From NCBI GenBank assembly GCA_900548485.1, contig URKL01000095.1, positions 1-7,027 on the forward strand: a stretch of DNA of 7,027 bases. The letters run 5' to 3'. A model generated the notes under the pieces. The model did no database searches and was not told where the DNA came from. It worked only from the letters and a program-made list of their open reading frames with translations. The stretch comes from an uncultured Succinatimonas sp. (lineage in GTDB: Bacteria > Pseudomonadota > Gammaproteobacteria > Enterobacterales > Succinivibrionaceae). The number at the start of each line of letters is the position of its first letter. The first letter of the stretch is position 1. Below are positions 1 through 6,939 of the stretch, piece after piece. The translations under genes were made by a program, and so were the position numbers.

Positions 1-1425
1 GAGGATTGCATTTCCCATTTACTGCTTTTTACTGGTGGAGGGATTCCTTCATCTACCGCTACTGTTTTAGCTCAGGCTATCGTTAACGAGGGCTTAAAGT
101 CAATTGCTGCTGGCATGAATCCTATGGATTTAAAACGCGGTATTGATAAGGCTGTTGAGGCTGCTGTTGAGGAATTAAAGAAGTTATCTACTAAGTGTGA
201 GGATAAGAAGTCCATCGCTCAGGTAGGAACTATTTCTGCTAACTCTGATACTACTGTTGGCAATTTAATTGCTGACGCCATGGAGAATGTTGGCCGTGAT
301 GGTGTTATTACCGTTGAAGATGGTCAGGGTTTAGAGGATCAGTTAGATTTAGTTGAAGGCATGCAGTTTGACCGTGGCTTCCTCTCTCCATATTTCATCA
401 ACAAGCCTGATACTGGCACCGTTGAGTTAGAGAATCCGTACATCCTTTTATGCGACAAGAAGATTGCAAATATTCGCGATCTCGTTTCTATTTTAGAGAA
501 TGTTGCTAAGCAGGGTAAATCCTTACTCATTATCGCTGAGGATGTTGAGTCTGAGGCTTTAGCTACCTTAGTTGTTAACAACATGCGCGGTGTTGTTAAG
601 GTTGCTGCTGTTAAGGCTCCAGGCTTTGGTGATCGTCGTAAGGCTATGCTCCAGGATATCGCTATCTTAACTGGCGGTACCGTAATTTCTTCTGAGTTAG
701 GCATGGAATTAGAGAAGGCTACCTTAGATGACTTAGGTATTGCTAAGCGTGTTGTTATCAATAAGGACAACACCACCATTATTGATGGTGCAGGTGAGGC
801 CGATGCCATTAAAGAGCGCGTAGCTCAGATCAGAAAGCAGATCGAGGAATCCACCTCTGATTATGACCGCGAGAAGCTTCAAGAGCGCGTAGCTAAGTTA
901 GCTGGCGGTGTTGCAGTAATTAAGGTTGGTGCTGCTACTGAAGTTGCAATGAAGGAAAAGAAGGCTCGTGTTGAGGATGCTATGCATGCAACTCGCGCTG
1001 CTGTTGAGGAAGGTGTTGTTCCTGGTGGTGGTGTAGCTTTAGTTCGCGTAGCTAAGATCATTGCTGGCTTAAAGGGCGACAACCAGGATCAGGACGTTGG
1101 TATCAAGGTTGCTTTAGCCGCTATGGAAGCTCCTTTACGTCAGATTGTAACTAATGCTGGCCAAGAGTCTGCTGTTGTTGCTAACGAAGTTCGTTCTAAG
1201 GAAGGTAACTACGGTTATAATGCTGCTACTGAGCAGTATGGTGATATGATTGAAATGGGTATTTTGGATCCTACCAAGGTTACTCGTTCTGCATTACAGT
1301 ATGCAGCTTCTATCGCTGGCTTAATGCTTACCACTGAGTGCATGATTGCTGATGCTCCTAAGAAGGAAGGCGATGCTCCTCAGGCCCCTATGGGTGGCAT
1401 GGGCGGCATGGGCGGTATGATGTAA
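1..1425 (+). CDS. groEL: Chaperonin GroEL (Hsp60), 5'-partial; GroEL homology begins at base 55
   Basis: ATP-driven cytosolic chaperonin that forms a double heptameric ring and folds proteins together with GroES. The frame is open from base 1, but recognisable GroEL starts at base 55 (TATVLAQ), equivalent to E. coli residue 91. From there the alignment runs without gaps through the apical-domain segment [10 protein letters not shown], the helix region with [11 protein letters not shown], and the catalytic Asp of E. coli position 398 (codon 976-978, in [16 protein letters not shown]). The glycine turn VVPGGGVAL follows, and the protein ends in the Gly-Gly-Met tail [11 protein letters not shown] typical of bacterial GroEL. 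The N-terminal equatorial residues, including the GDGTTT nucleotide loop with Asp87, are not encoded here: the corresponding positions read GGIPSS. Residue 111 (ATG at 115) is an internal Met, not a start. The identity is certain. Whether the gene is intact in the organism is not. Confidence 0.95.
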   Translation, partial: EDCISHLLLFTGGGIPSSTATVLAQAIVNEGLKSIAAGMNPMDLKRGIDKAVEAAVEELKKLSTKCEDKKSIAQVGTISANSDTTVGNLIADAMENVGRDGVITVEDGQGLEDQLDLVEGMQFDRGFLSPYFINKPDTGTVELENPYILLCDKKIANIRDLVSILENVAKQGKSLLIIAEDVESEALATLVVNNMRGVVKVAAVKAPGFGDRRKAMLQDIAILTGGTVISSELGMELEKATLDDLGIAKRVVINKDNTTIIDGAGEADAIKERVAQIRKQIEESTSDYDREKLQERVAKLAGGVAVIKVGAATEVAMKEKKARVEDAMHATRAAVEEGVVPGGGVALVRVAKIIAGLKGDNQDQDVGIKVALAAMEAPLRQIVTNAGQESAVVANEVRSKEGNYGYNAATEQYGDMIEMGILDPTKVTRSALQYAASIAGLMLTTECMIADAPKKEGDAPQAPMGGMGGMGGMM

Positions 1426-1460
1426 TCTAGCGCAATGACGCAATTTAAACTGTAAACAAT

Positions 1461-1490
1461 AAAGGGCTCCAGTGATGGAGCCTTTTTTTG
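1461..1490 (+). terminator. Rho-independent terminator of groEL
   Basis: A 10-bp stem (1461-1470 paired with 1477-1486, with one G-U pair) encloses a 6-nt loop (AGTGAT). It runs directly into a T tract ending at 1489. It lies 36 bases past the groEL stop codon, the expected place for the end of the groESL transcript. It also separates groEL from aroK, so aroK should need its own promoter. Confidence 0.9.
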
Positions 1491-1564
1491 TCTAAAAAGA
1501 GGCATTTATTTAGAAGTACCTGTTTTTTTTCTATTTTTGATAAACTCTATAGAATATTTTTATT

Positions 1565-1594
1565 TTGTGTATCGCTGTTTCTATCAGTTACAAT
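1565..1594 (+). promoter_or_regulatory. Candidate sigma70 promoter for the aroK operon
   Basis: A TACAAT hexamer at 1589-1594 (5 of 6 matches to TATAAT) lies 18 bases after a weak TTGTGT at 1565-1570 (TTG of TTGACA). It sits between the groEL terminator and the aroK start, where a promoter is required. In DNA this AT-rich such matches arise by chance, so this is only a candidate. Confidence 0.3.
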
Positions 1595-1611
1595 ATTTAC
1601 AGCAAAAAATT

Positions 1612-1615
1612 GGGA
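1612..1615 (+). promoter_or_regulatory. Ribosome binding site that fixes the aroK start
   Basis: GGGA stands 7 bases before the ATG at 1623. It supports that ATG over the in-frame TTG at 1488, which lies inside the groEL terminator. Confidence 0.6.
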
Positions 1616-1622
1616 TATTTTT

Positions 1623-2162
1623 ATGTCATTAGCTCACCCTGAGCGTATTTTTTTAGTAGGACCAATGGGTTGTGGCAAAACTACCATTGGTAAAAGTCTG
1701 GCGCTCATAAGTTCTAGACCATTTATTGATCTTGATGAAGAAATTGTTGCTTTTTGTAAGACTTCTATTCCTGAAATCTTTAAAAAAGAAGGTGAAATAG
1801 GTTTTAGAAAGCAAGAAACTTTAGCCCTAAAGCGTTCATTATCCTATGAGGCTGTTATTGCCACCGGTGGTGGTATAGTTGTTACTAAAGAGAATATCGA
1901 TCTGTTAAAAAATAATGGTCTGGTAGTTTATCTATATGCTGATGTTGAGACTCAGTATCAACGTACTTTAAATGATAATGGTAGACCTATGATTTACGCT
2001 GAGGATCGAAAACAGCGTTTGAGCGATATCTTTGATTACAGAAAGCCCTTATTTGAAAGTGTGGCTGATATTACTGTCGATAGCGGTTCACATAGTGTTC
2101 GCGAGTGTATTGAATTGATTCAAAGTAAATTAGAGGAATTAACATGCAAAGTATCACAGTAG
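1623..2162 (+). CDS. aroK: Shikimate kinase AroK
   Basis: Phosphorylates shikimate to shikimate 3-phosphate with ATP, the fifth step of the shikimate pathway, in the cytosol. At 179 residues it is close to the 173 of E. coli AroK. It shows the Walker A loop GPMGCGKT (residues 13-20), the Mg/shikimate-binding segment IDLDEE (35-40, with Asp36 and Asp38), the shikimate-contacting Arg62 in GFRKQE, the GGG loop (82-84), the lid arginine in GRPM (Arg121) and the C-terminal R-x-P-L-F element (140-144). The start was chosen because the Walker loop then sits at the usual distance from the N-terminus and a Shine-Dalgarno sequence precedes it. The 45 in-frame codons upstream are not homologous to kinases and cross the groEL terminator. 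The 3' end overlaps aroB by 19 bases, implying co-translation. AroK and AroL cannot be separated by motif alone; the position next to aroB favours AroK. Confidence 0.94.
   Translation: MSLAHPERIFLVGPMGCGKTTIGKSLALISSRPFIDLDEEIVAFCKTSIPEIFKKEGEIGFRKQETLALKRSLSYEAVIATGGGIVVTKENIDLLKNNGLVVYLYADVETQYQRTLNDNGRPMIYAEDRKQRLSDIFDYRKPLFESVADITVDSGSHSVRECIELIQSKLEELTCKVSQ
2133..2138 (+). promoter_or_regulatory. Ribosome binding site of aroB inside aroK
   Basis: GAGGAA lies within the last codons of aroK, 5 bases before the aroB ATG. It supports the overlapping start at 2144. Confidence 0.7.
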
Positions 2163-3232
2163 GGTTAGCAGAGCGTTCATACCCAATCTATATAGGTTCA
2201 AATCTCAATTACGGACCATTGGTAAAACAGGCTCTCTCTAAGCAAAAAGATGTATTGATTGTAACTAATGATACGATCGCGCCTTTATATTTAGATAATG
2301 TAAAACATTCATTAGAGGCCGAAGATTTTAAAGTCTCTCAATGTATCTTAAAAGATGGAGAGTGCTATAAAACTGTTGATTCTTGGATGCAGATCCTCTC
2401 TACTTTACTTGAAGATGATTTTGGTCGAGATGGCGCTATTGTAGCTTTAGGTGGTGGTGTCGTTGGTGATATGGCTGGTTTTGCTGCAGCTTGTTATCAG
2501 CGTGGTATCCCTTTTGTACAAATGCCGACTACCTTATTATCAATGGTTGATTCTTCAGTAGGTGGAAAAACAGCTTTCAATCATCCTTTAGGAAAAAATA
2601 TGATTGGTGCTTTTTATCAGCCTAAAGCTGTAGTTATTGATATTGATTTCCTAAAGACTCTGCCTAAGCGTGAAATTACTGCAGGTTTAGGAGAAGTTGT
2701 TAAAACCGGTATTATTTACGATAAAGGTTTCTTTGAGTATTTAGAGCAAAATTCAGAAAAAATTTTTTTAAATGATCATGAGGTAATTGCTAAAACAGTT
2801 AAACGTTGTTGTGAGATCAAATCTGAGGTTGTAGCATGTGATGAACAGGAACATGGTCTACGAGCTATTTTGAATTTTGGTCATACTTTTGGTCATGCTT
2901 TAGAGGCTTTTTTAGGTTTTGGTACATGGCTTCATGGTGAGGCTGTAGGTTTAGGTATGGTTATTGCGTCTGCCTTAGCTCAAAAACGTGGACTTATTTT
3001 ACCTCAAGAGCATGAACGTATTGTAAATTTGGTGGCAAAATGTAATTTGCCGGTAACCATTCCTGAAAATATGACAGAAAAAGATTTTATCTGTTTTATG
3101 CGTCATGATAAGAAGGTTCGCCAAGGTGTAATTCGTTACGTATTACCTGAAGGTATTGGTAAAGCTAAAGTTTTTGCAGATATTAGCGATGCAGAGGTCG
3201 AAGCTTTGATCTTAGAGCTTAAAAAGGCCTAA
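2144..3232 (+). CDS. aroB: 3-dehydroquinate synthase AroB
   Basis: NAD- and metal-dependent cytosolic enzyme that converts DAHP to 3-dehydroquinate, the second step of the shikimate pathway. Its 362 residues equal the length of E. coli AroB, and it aligns end to end from the LAERSYPI start. Visible landmarks are DGECYK (71-76), the NAD-binding GGGVVGD (103-109), the long signature around TTLLSMVDSSVGGKT (129-143), HPLGKNMIGAFYQP (147-160) and GLGEVVK (181-187). The three zinc ligands are at the E. coli positions: Glu184, His247 in GHTFGH and His264 in LHGE. No key residue is missing. It overlaps aroK and is followed after 41 bases by the small membrane protein gene, consistent with one transcript. 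Confidence 0.96.
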   Translation: MQSITVGLAERSYPIYIGSNLNYGPLVKQALSKQKDVLIVTNDTIAPLYLDNVKHSLEAEDFKVSQCILKDGECYKTVDSWMQILSTLLEDDFGRDGAIVALGGGVVGDMAGFAAACYQRGIPFVQMPTTLLSMVDSSVGGKTAFNHPLGKNMIGAFYQPKAVVIDIDFLKTLPKREITAGLGEVVKTGIIYDKGFFEYLEQNSEKIFLNDHEVIAKTVKRCCEIKSEVVACDEQEHGLRAILNFGHTFGHALEAFLGFGTWLHGEAVGLGMVIASALAQKRGLILPQEHERIVNLVAKCNLPVTIPENMTEKDFICFMRHDKKVRQGVIRYVLPEGIGKAKVFADISDAEVEALILELKKA

Positions 3233-3273
3233 ACTTTAAGTGTAATTTAATGTGATTTGCAATTGAGGCTTTT

Positions 3274-3795
3274 ATGGAAACTCCAGATAATTTCAGACCC
3301 AAAATTCCTACAAAAAATAACAAAAAAAGCTTAAAAGGGGCTTGGTTATTTGTAGTTGTAACATGTCTTGCTATTATCATAGCTTGTCTGGTGCCTGTGC
3401 TTTTAGGAAAAAATCCTTTAGATTTAATTTTTGATCCAAAGGTAGAAAAGCCTCAAATTACAAGCGTAGAAGTAAAACCAATTCAGAATACAGAACAATC
3501 CTCGGAAGCTTATGAGAAAAAAACAGAGCAGTCTTTAGAAAATAAAACGGATGTTGAACCTTTAGAGTTAGTACCAATAAAAGAGCACGACCTTAAAGTA
3601 GATCCTTATCATGGAGATGCTCAAAACTCGAAACTTGATGAGGGCGTATTGCCAAAAAGCATTCCTCAGGGGCTTGAGGCTAGTACTCCAAAGGCTACTA
3701 CACATAATCGTGTTACGTTAAGAGGTGATACCTTAGAGCAAATTGAAGGCGACTCTAAAGATAGTTTATCTTCAGAGGATAAAAGTGATAATTAG
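3274..3795 (+). CDS. Small single-pass membrane protein in the damX position, without a SPOR domain
   Basis: I do not recognise a conserved domain. The 173-residue protein has a short basic N-terminus (KNNKKSLKG), one strong hydrophobic helix at about residues 22-45, and a long hydrophilic tail rich in Glu, Lys, Ser and Thr that looks disordered. The charge pattern predicts a cytoplasmic N-terminus and a periplasmic tail. A good ribosome binding site, GAGG at 3265-3268, lies 5 bases before the ATG. In E. coli the gene between aroB and dam-rpe is damX, a division protein of 428 residues with the same topology (one helix, a low-complexity linker) plus a C-terminal peptidoglycan-binding SPOR domain. 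Position and topology suggest a shortened DamX relative, but no SPOR domain is visible here or in the 91 bases after the stop. The gene is real with high confidence; the DamX relationship is inference. Confidence 0.75.
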   Translation: METPDNFRPKIPTKNNKKSLKGAWLFVVVTCLAIIIACLVPVLLGKNPLDLIFDPKVEKPQITSVEVKPIQNTEQSSEAYEKKTEQSLENKTDVEPLELVPIKEHDLKVDPYHGDAQNSKLDEGVLPKSIPQGLEASTPKATTHNRVTLRGDTLEQIEGDSKDSLSSEDKSDN

Positions 3796-3847
3796 TTAAA
3801 ATAATCAAAAATTTTAATCCTAAAATAAGTCTTTATAAAAAATATTT

Positions 3848-3866
3848 TTGCCATTAAATCAGGCAA
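3848..3866 (+). repeat. Short inverted repeat upstream of rpe
   Basis: TTGCC and GGCAA are separated by 9 bases, within the 91-base gap between the membrane protein gene and rpe. A 5-bp stem with no T tract is too weak for a terminator. It could be a protein-binding site or chance. Confidence 0.2.
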
Positions 3867-3886
3867 TAACTAACAGGGAATAAAAA

Positions 3887-4561
3887 ATGACAGACAAAAA
3901 CTTTAAAATTGCAGGTTCTATTCTTTCTGCAGATTTAATAAATTTAGAGCGCGATGTAGGAGAAGCTTTGGCTTGCGGAGTTGATGTCATTCATTTTGAT
4001 GTAATGGATTATCATTTTGTTCCTAATATGACTTTTGGCCCTGGTTTTTTAGCTGCTTTAAAGAAGCGTTATCCACAGGCTATCTTTGATGTACATTTAA
4101 TGGTAAGCCCTGTAACTGAGGCTATTGTTGAGGATTACATTAAAGCTGGTGCAGATTGGATTTCTTTCCATCCTGAGGCTTGCATTCATGTTGAGAGAAT
4201 GTTGACCTTTATTCAGGATCATAATGTCAAATCAGGTTTAGCTTTAAACCCTGCGACAGCACCACAATTTTTAGATTATTTATGGGATAAACTTGATTTT
4301 GTCTTGGTTATGACTGTAAATCCGGGCTTCGGTGGTCAAAAGGTTTTACCTGCATGTTTAAAGAAAGTTGCTGATATCAAATGTATGGCTTTTGCAGCTG
4401 ATGCTAAGATCGATATTGAGGTTGATGGAGGCGTAAAAGCTACAAATATTGGTAATATTGCCGAGTGTGGAGCAAATGTATTTGTAGTAGGTTCAGCTTT
4501 CTTTGGTGCAGATGATAAAGCTATTTCTTTAAAAGAATTACATGAAGGTCTTAAGATTTAA
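3887..4561 (+). CDS. rpe: Ribulose-phosphate 3-epimerase Rpe
   Basis: Interconverts ribulose 5-phosphate and xylulose 5-phosphate in the non-oxidative pentose phosphate pathway, which feeds erythrose 4-phosphate to aromatic synthesis. The 224 residues match the family (225 in E. coli) and form a TIM barrel. Seen in order: GSILSAD (10-16), HFDVMDYHFVPN (36-47), FDVHLMV (67-73), FHPEA (94-98), NPATA (121-125), VNPGFGGQ (144-151) and IEVDGGV (177-183). The expected metal ligands and catalytic acids are present: His36, Asp38, His70 and Asp180. The usual proline before SILSAD is Gly10. The site AGGGA at 3875-3879 supports the ATG. The stop codon overlaps the gph start by one base (TAATG). Confidence 0.95.
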   Translation: MTDKNFKIAGSILSADLINLERDVGEALACGVDVIHFDVMDYHFVPNMTFGPGFLAALKKRYPQAIFDVHLMVSPVTEAIVEDYIKAGADWISFHPEACIHVERMLTFIQDHNVKSGLALNPATAPQFLDYLWDKLDFVLVMTVNPGFGGQKVLPACLKKVADIKCMAFAADAKIDIEVDGGVKATNIGNIAECGANVFVVGSAFFGADDKAISLKELHEGLKI

Positions 4562-5250
4562 TGATGCTTACTAAAAAGCCGCAGGCTTTATTATTCGATC
4601 TAGATGGAACCTTAGCAGATACCATTTGTCAGCTAGCTAAAGCTGCACAAAAAACTGCAGAAGCTTTGGGTATAGATGTGCCTTCTGAGGAAACTACAAA
4701 AGGTTATGTAGGTAATGGTATTCAATTATTATTGTGTAGAATTATTGTTGGATCTTTTGAGGCCACAACAGCAGACGTTGGTGAGGATTTATTAAAAAAA
4801 GCACGTGAACTTTTCAATCAGTTTTACACTAAAGGTTTAAACAAGGATTTTGCAGTATATCCTTATGTAGAAGAAACACTTAAATGGTGTCAACAAGAGA
4901 AAATCAAACTTGCTGTTGTGACAAATAAGCCTAATATGTTTGCAAAGCCATTATTAGAGTATATGGGGCTTGCTTCATATTTTGATTTTATTTTAGCTGG
5001 AGAGGTTTTAGATAAGAAGAAACCTGAGGTTGAGCCTTTATTATATGTTTTAGATAAACTTAAGGTAAAAGCTCAAGATGCAGTCATGGTAGGAGATTCC
5101 GCTAACGACATGATCCCAGCTTTACGTCTTGATATGCCTTCGGTATTCTTTACTTTTGGTTATTGTCGCGGAAGTATAGATTCTAGTAAGCCTTCATATA
5201 AGTTCTCGTCTTGGCAAGAACTCTTAGATCTTTTGAAAACTCTGTCATAG
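4561..5250 (+). CDS. gph: Phosphoglycolate phosphatase Gph (HAD family)
   Basis: HAD-superfamily phosphatase expected to hydrolyse 2-phosphoglycolate, a product of DNA-damage repair and side reactions. All HAD motifs are present: motif I DLDGT (13-17, nucleophile Asp13 and acid Asp15), motif II Thr121 in VVTNKP, the motif III lysine in KKKP (151-154), and motif IV GDSAND (178-183, Mg ligands Asp179 and Asp183). A helical cap lies between motifs I and II, at about residues 20-95. At 229 residues it is somewhat shorter than E. coli Gph (252), partly because an insert in the cap is missing. The specific substrate is inferred from position after rpe, as in E. coli. The ATG at 4561 overlaps the rpe stop. 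A second ATG follows at once at 4564, and the nearest Shine-Dalgarno-like sequence (GAAGG, 4544-4548) is distant, so translational coupling to rpe is likely. Confidence 0.9.
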   Translation: MMLTKKPQALLFDLDGTLADTICQLAKAAQKTAEALGIDVPSEETTKGYVGNGIQLLLCRIIVGSFEATTADVGEDLLKKARELFNQFYTKGLNKDFAVYPYVEETLKWCQQEKIKLAVVTNKPNMFAKPLLEYMGLASYFDFILAGEVLDKKKPEVEPLLYVLDKLKVKAQDAVMVGDSANDMIPALRLDMPSVFFTFGYCRGSIDSSKPSYKFSSWQELLDLLKTLS

Positions 5251-5256
5251 ATCATA

Positions 5257-5287
5257 AAAAGGGATCGTTCGATCCCTTTTGTCTTTT
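5257..5287 (+). terminator. Rho-independent terminator after gph
   Basis: A perfect 10-bp stem (5257-5266 paired with 5271-5280) closes a 4-nt GTTC loop, followed by a T-rich tail. It begins 6 bases after the gph stop, so it ends the aroK-gph transcript. The A run on its 5' side means it could also work from the other strand. Confidence 0.92.
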
Positions 5288-5351
5288 AAATCTTATACAA
5301 TAAGTTTTGTTAAATTTTGTTATAAATGAGATTTAGATCCCAGAATCTATC

Positions 5352-5381
5352 TTGAGTAAAGATATTCTTAATGAAAATAAT
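5352..5381 (+). promoter_or_regulatory. Candidate sigma70 promoter for cpdA-yqiA
   Basis: TTGAGT at 5352-5357 (TTGA of TTGACA) and AATAAT at 5376-5381 (5 of 6 matches to TATAAT) are 18 bases apart. A promoter is expected here because the gph terminator isolates cpdA. It would give an untranslated leader of roughly 75-80 bases. The region is so AT-rich that other pairs are possible. Confidence 0.35.
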
Positions 5382-5465
5382 CTAATCTTAAATATAGTAT
5401 TTATTTTTTATACATATTGTTTTAAGTACAACCGGGTATGAAGCTAAGGTCAAGTGTGAGAAGTT

Positions 5466-6293
5466 ATGGAAGATCAATGCCGAATAAATCCCCGGAGCGC
5501 CGATCGGCACTTTAGAGTATTGCAGATAACAGATACGCATCTGTTTTCTGAGCCTAATGGTGATTTGCTAGGGGTAAGAACCGCACAGAGTTTTGCGGCC
5601 GTATTAGATGAGGTAAAAAAGCAAGAAATCGATTTTGATTTCGTGCTGATGACGGGTGATATTTCTCAGGATTATTCAGTAGAATCCTATCAGCGTTTTG
5701 CTAAGATGGTAAGATGCTTAAACAAACCTGTATTTTTCTTGCCGGGAAATCATGATGATGGTCCCTTGATGTACCGTATCTTTAATGGTTTAGGTATAAA
5801 TACTAGTAGAAATATAATATGCGGTAGCTGGCAGTTTATTTTATTGAATTCTGAGGTTTATGGGGTTGCTCATGGATGGGTGCAGCGTGATCAGCTAGAT
5901 TATGCCGAAAGATGTATTAAGGAAAATCCCCATTTAAATACCGTAATTTGCATACATCATTTACCTCTTTTAGTTGGTAGTGATTGGTTAGATACGCAAA
6001 CTTTGCATAATCAGGATGAATTTCAGGTATTTGTCAGACGTTTCCCTACAATTAAAGTTGTAATTTCAGGGCATGTACATCAAGAAATAGATGAAATGAA
6101 GCAAGGTGTTAGATATATAGCTACACCTTCAACCTCTATCCAATTTGTCCCTCGTTCGCGGGATTTTGCTTTAGATTGTAAGGGGCCTGGATGGCGTTAT
6201 TTTGCTTTTAAAAATAATGGCGATTTTGAGACATTAGTATGCCGTTTGGAGACAGATGCATTTCATCCTCGTAGCGATGTAGGTGGTTATTGA
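5466..6293 (+). CDS. cpdA: 3',5'-cyclic-AMP phosphodiesterase CpdA
   Basis: Class III cyclic nucleotide phosphodiesterase that hydrolyses cAMP to AMP and so dampens cAMP-CRP signalling; cytosolic, with a dinuclear metal centre of the calcineurin-like fold. Its 275 residues equal the E. coli length, and similarity is continuous to the final GY. Metal and phosphate ligands seen are Asp23 and His25 in ITDTHLF, Asp65 in MTGDISQD, Asn95 and His96 in PGNHDD, His165 in CIHHLPL, and His203 and His205 in SGHVHQE. ATPSTSIQF and PGWRYF are further family blocks. The start keeps the usual short tail before RVLQITDTH. Its ribosome binding site is modest (GTGAG at 5456-5460). The gene has its own upstream region after the gph terminator, and its stop overlaps yqiA by one base. 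Confidence 0.95.
   Translation: MEDQCRINPRSADRHFRVLQITDTHLFSEPNGDLLGVRTAQSFAAVLDEVKKQEIDFDFVLMTGDISQDYSVESYQRFAKMVRCLNKPVFFLPGNHDDGPLMYRIFNGLGINTSRNIICGSWQFILLNSEVYGVAHGWVQRDQLDYAERCIKENPHLNTVICIHHLPLLVGSDWLDTQTLHNQDEFQVFVRRFPTIKVVISGHVHQEIDEMKQGVRYIATPSTSIQFVPRSRDFALDCKGPGWRYFAFKNNGDFETLVCRLETDAFHPRSDVGGY
6281..6286 (+). promoter_or_regulatory. Ribosome binding site that decides the yqiA start
   Basis: AGGTGG within the end of cpdA stands 6 bases before the ATG at 6293. It favours that ATG over the in-frame TTG three bases upstream. Confidence 0.65.
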
Positions 6294-6874
6294 TGTTAAT
6301 TGCTTATATTCATGGTTATCTGTCAGGATCAAATGCAATTAAGGCTCAGATTTTAAAACGTATATTAGCTGAAAATTATCAAGAGCATAAATTTATCTCT
6401 TTAGATTTTCCTGATACCCCTAAAGAGGCTTTAAAAAAACTTTGCGATTTTTGTCAAAATTATAGTTATGACCAATTAGCTTTAGTTGGTAGTTCTATGG
6501 GTGGATTTATGGCTACAATTTTAAGTAATCTTTATAACTTGAAGGTTGCTTTAGTTAATCCCTGTGTCCATCCTCAAAATTTTTGTAAAGAGCTTTTAGG
6601 CCCACAATACAATAGTTGTACAGATACCCATTTTATTTTGACTCAAGATATGATTGATTATTTGCAACAGCTTGATATTGAAGCTCAAATTAAATTTAAC
6701 CCTCAAAATATTTATGTCCTCTTGCAAAAAGGTGATGAGGTTTTAGATTATAAGCAAGCACTATCTTATTATCAAAATGCTAAAATTGATGTTTTTGCAG
6801 GTGGGTGCCATGCTTTTGAAAATTTTGAAGCAGTAGTCCCTCAAATTATGGATTTCTTGACAAAAGATGCATGA
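6293..6874 (+). CDS. yqiA: Esterase YqiA (alpha/beta hydrolase)
   Basis: Small cytosolic alpha/beta-hydrolase of the UPF0227/YqiA family; the E. coli member shows esterase activity, but the natural substrate is unknown. From the ATG at 6293 it has 193 residues, the same as E. coli YqiA. It begins with the oxyanion-hole strand IAYIHGYLSG, has the nucleophile elbow VGSSMGGF (Ser is the second S of GSSMGG), a VNPCVHP block, the acid region LLQKGDEVLDY and the catalytic-His block GGCHAFENFE near the C-terminus, so the Ser-Asp-His triad is complete. The start was chosen by the Shine-Dalgarno sequence at 6281-6286 and the one-base TGATG overlap with cpdA; a TTG at 6290 would add only one residue. 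The cpdA-yqiA pairing matches E. coli, but parE, which follows there, is not seen in the next 153 bases. Confidence 0.93.
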   Translation: MLIAYIHGYLSGSNAIKAQILKRILAENYQEHKFISLDFPDTPKEALKKLCDFCQNYSYDQLALVGSSMGGFMATILSNLYNLKVALVNPCVHPQNFCKELLGPQYNSCTDTHFILTQDMIDYLQQLDIEAQIKFNPQNIYVLLQKGDEVLDYKQALSYYQNAKIDVFAGGCHAFENFEAVVPQIMDFLTKDA

Positions 6875-6939
6875 TTTTCAATGATAATCTGGCTGTAATC
6901 TTTTTAATCTTAAGTCAAAAAATCTTAGATCATTTGTAA

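Noticed and set aside
339..809. Minus-strand open frame of 156 codons opposite groEL.
   Set aside because: It is a shadow of the groEL coding frame; the + strand has clear homology and the minus frame shows no recognisable protein features.
879..1082. Minus-strand open frame of 67 codons opposite groEL.
   Set aside because: Low-complexity Ala/Thr-rich shadow of the conserved groEL frame.
1488..1622. In-frame 45-codon upstream extension of aroK starting at TTG, with a hydrophobic stretch that could look like a membrane anchor or leader.
   Set aside because: The TTG lies inside the groEL terminator, no ribosome binding site precedes it, and shikimate kinases start just before the Walker A loop. 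The ATG at 1623 has a proper site.
3249..3265. AATGTGAT resembling a CRP half-site before the DamX-like gene.
   Set aside because: The second half-site (TCACA after 6 bases) is absent, and the sequence lies at the start of that gene's ribosome binding region.
5329..5352. AT-rich imperfect hairpin (AGAT repeats pairing with ATCT repeats) upstream of cpdA.
   Set aside because: Short weak stem with a bulge and no T tract; too little to call a terminator, riboswitch or operator.
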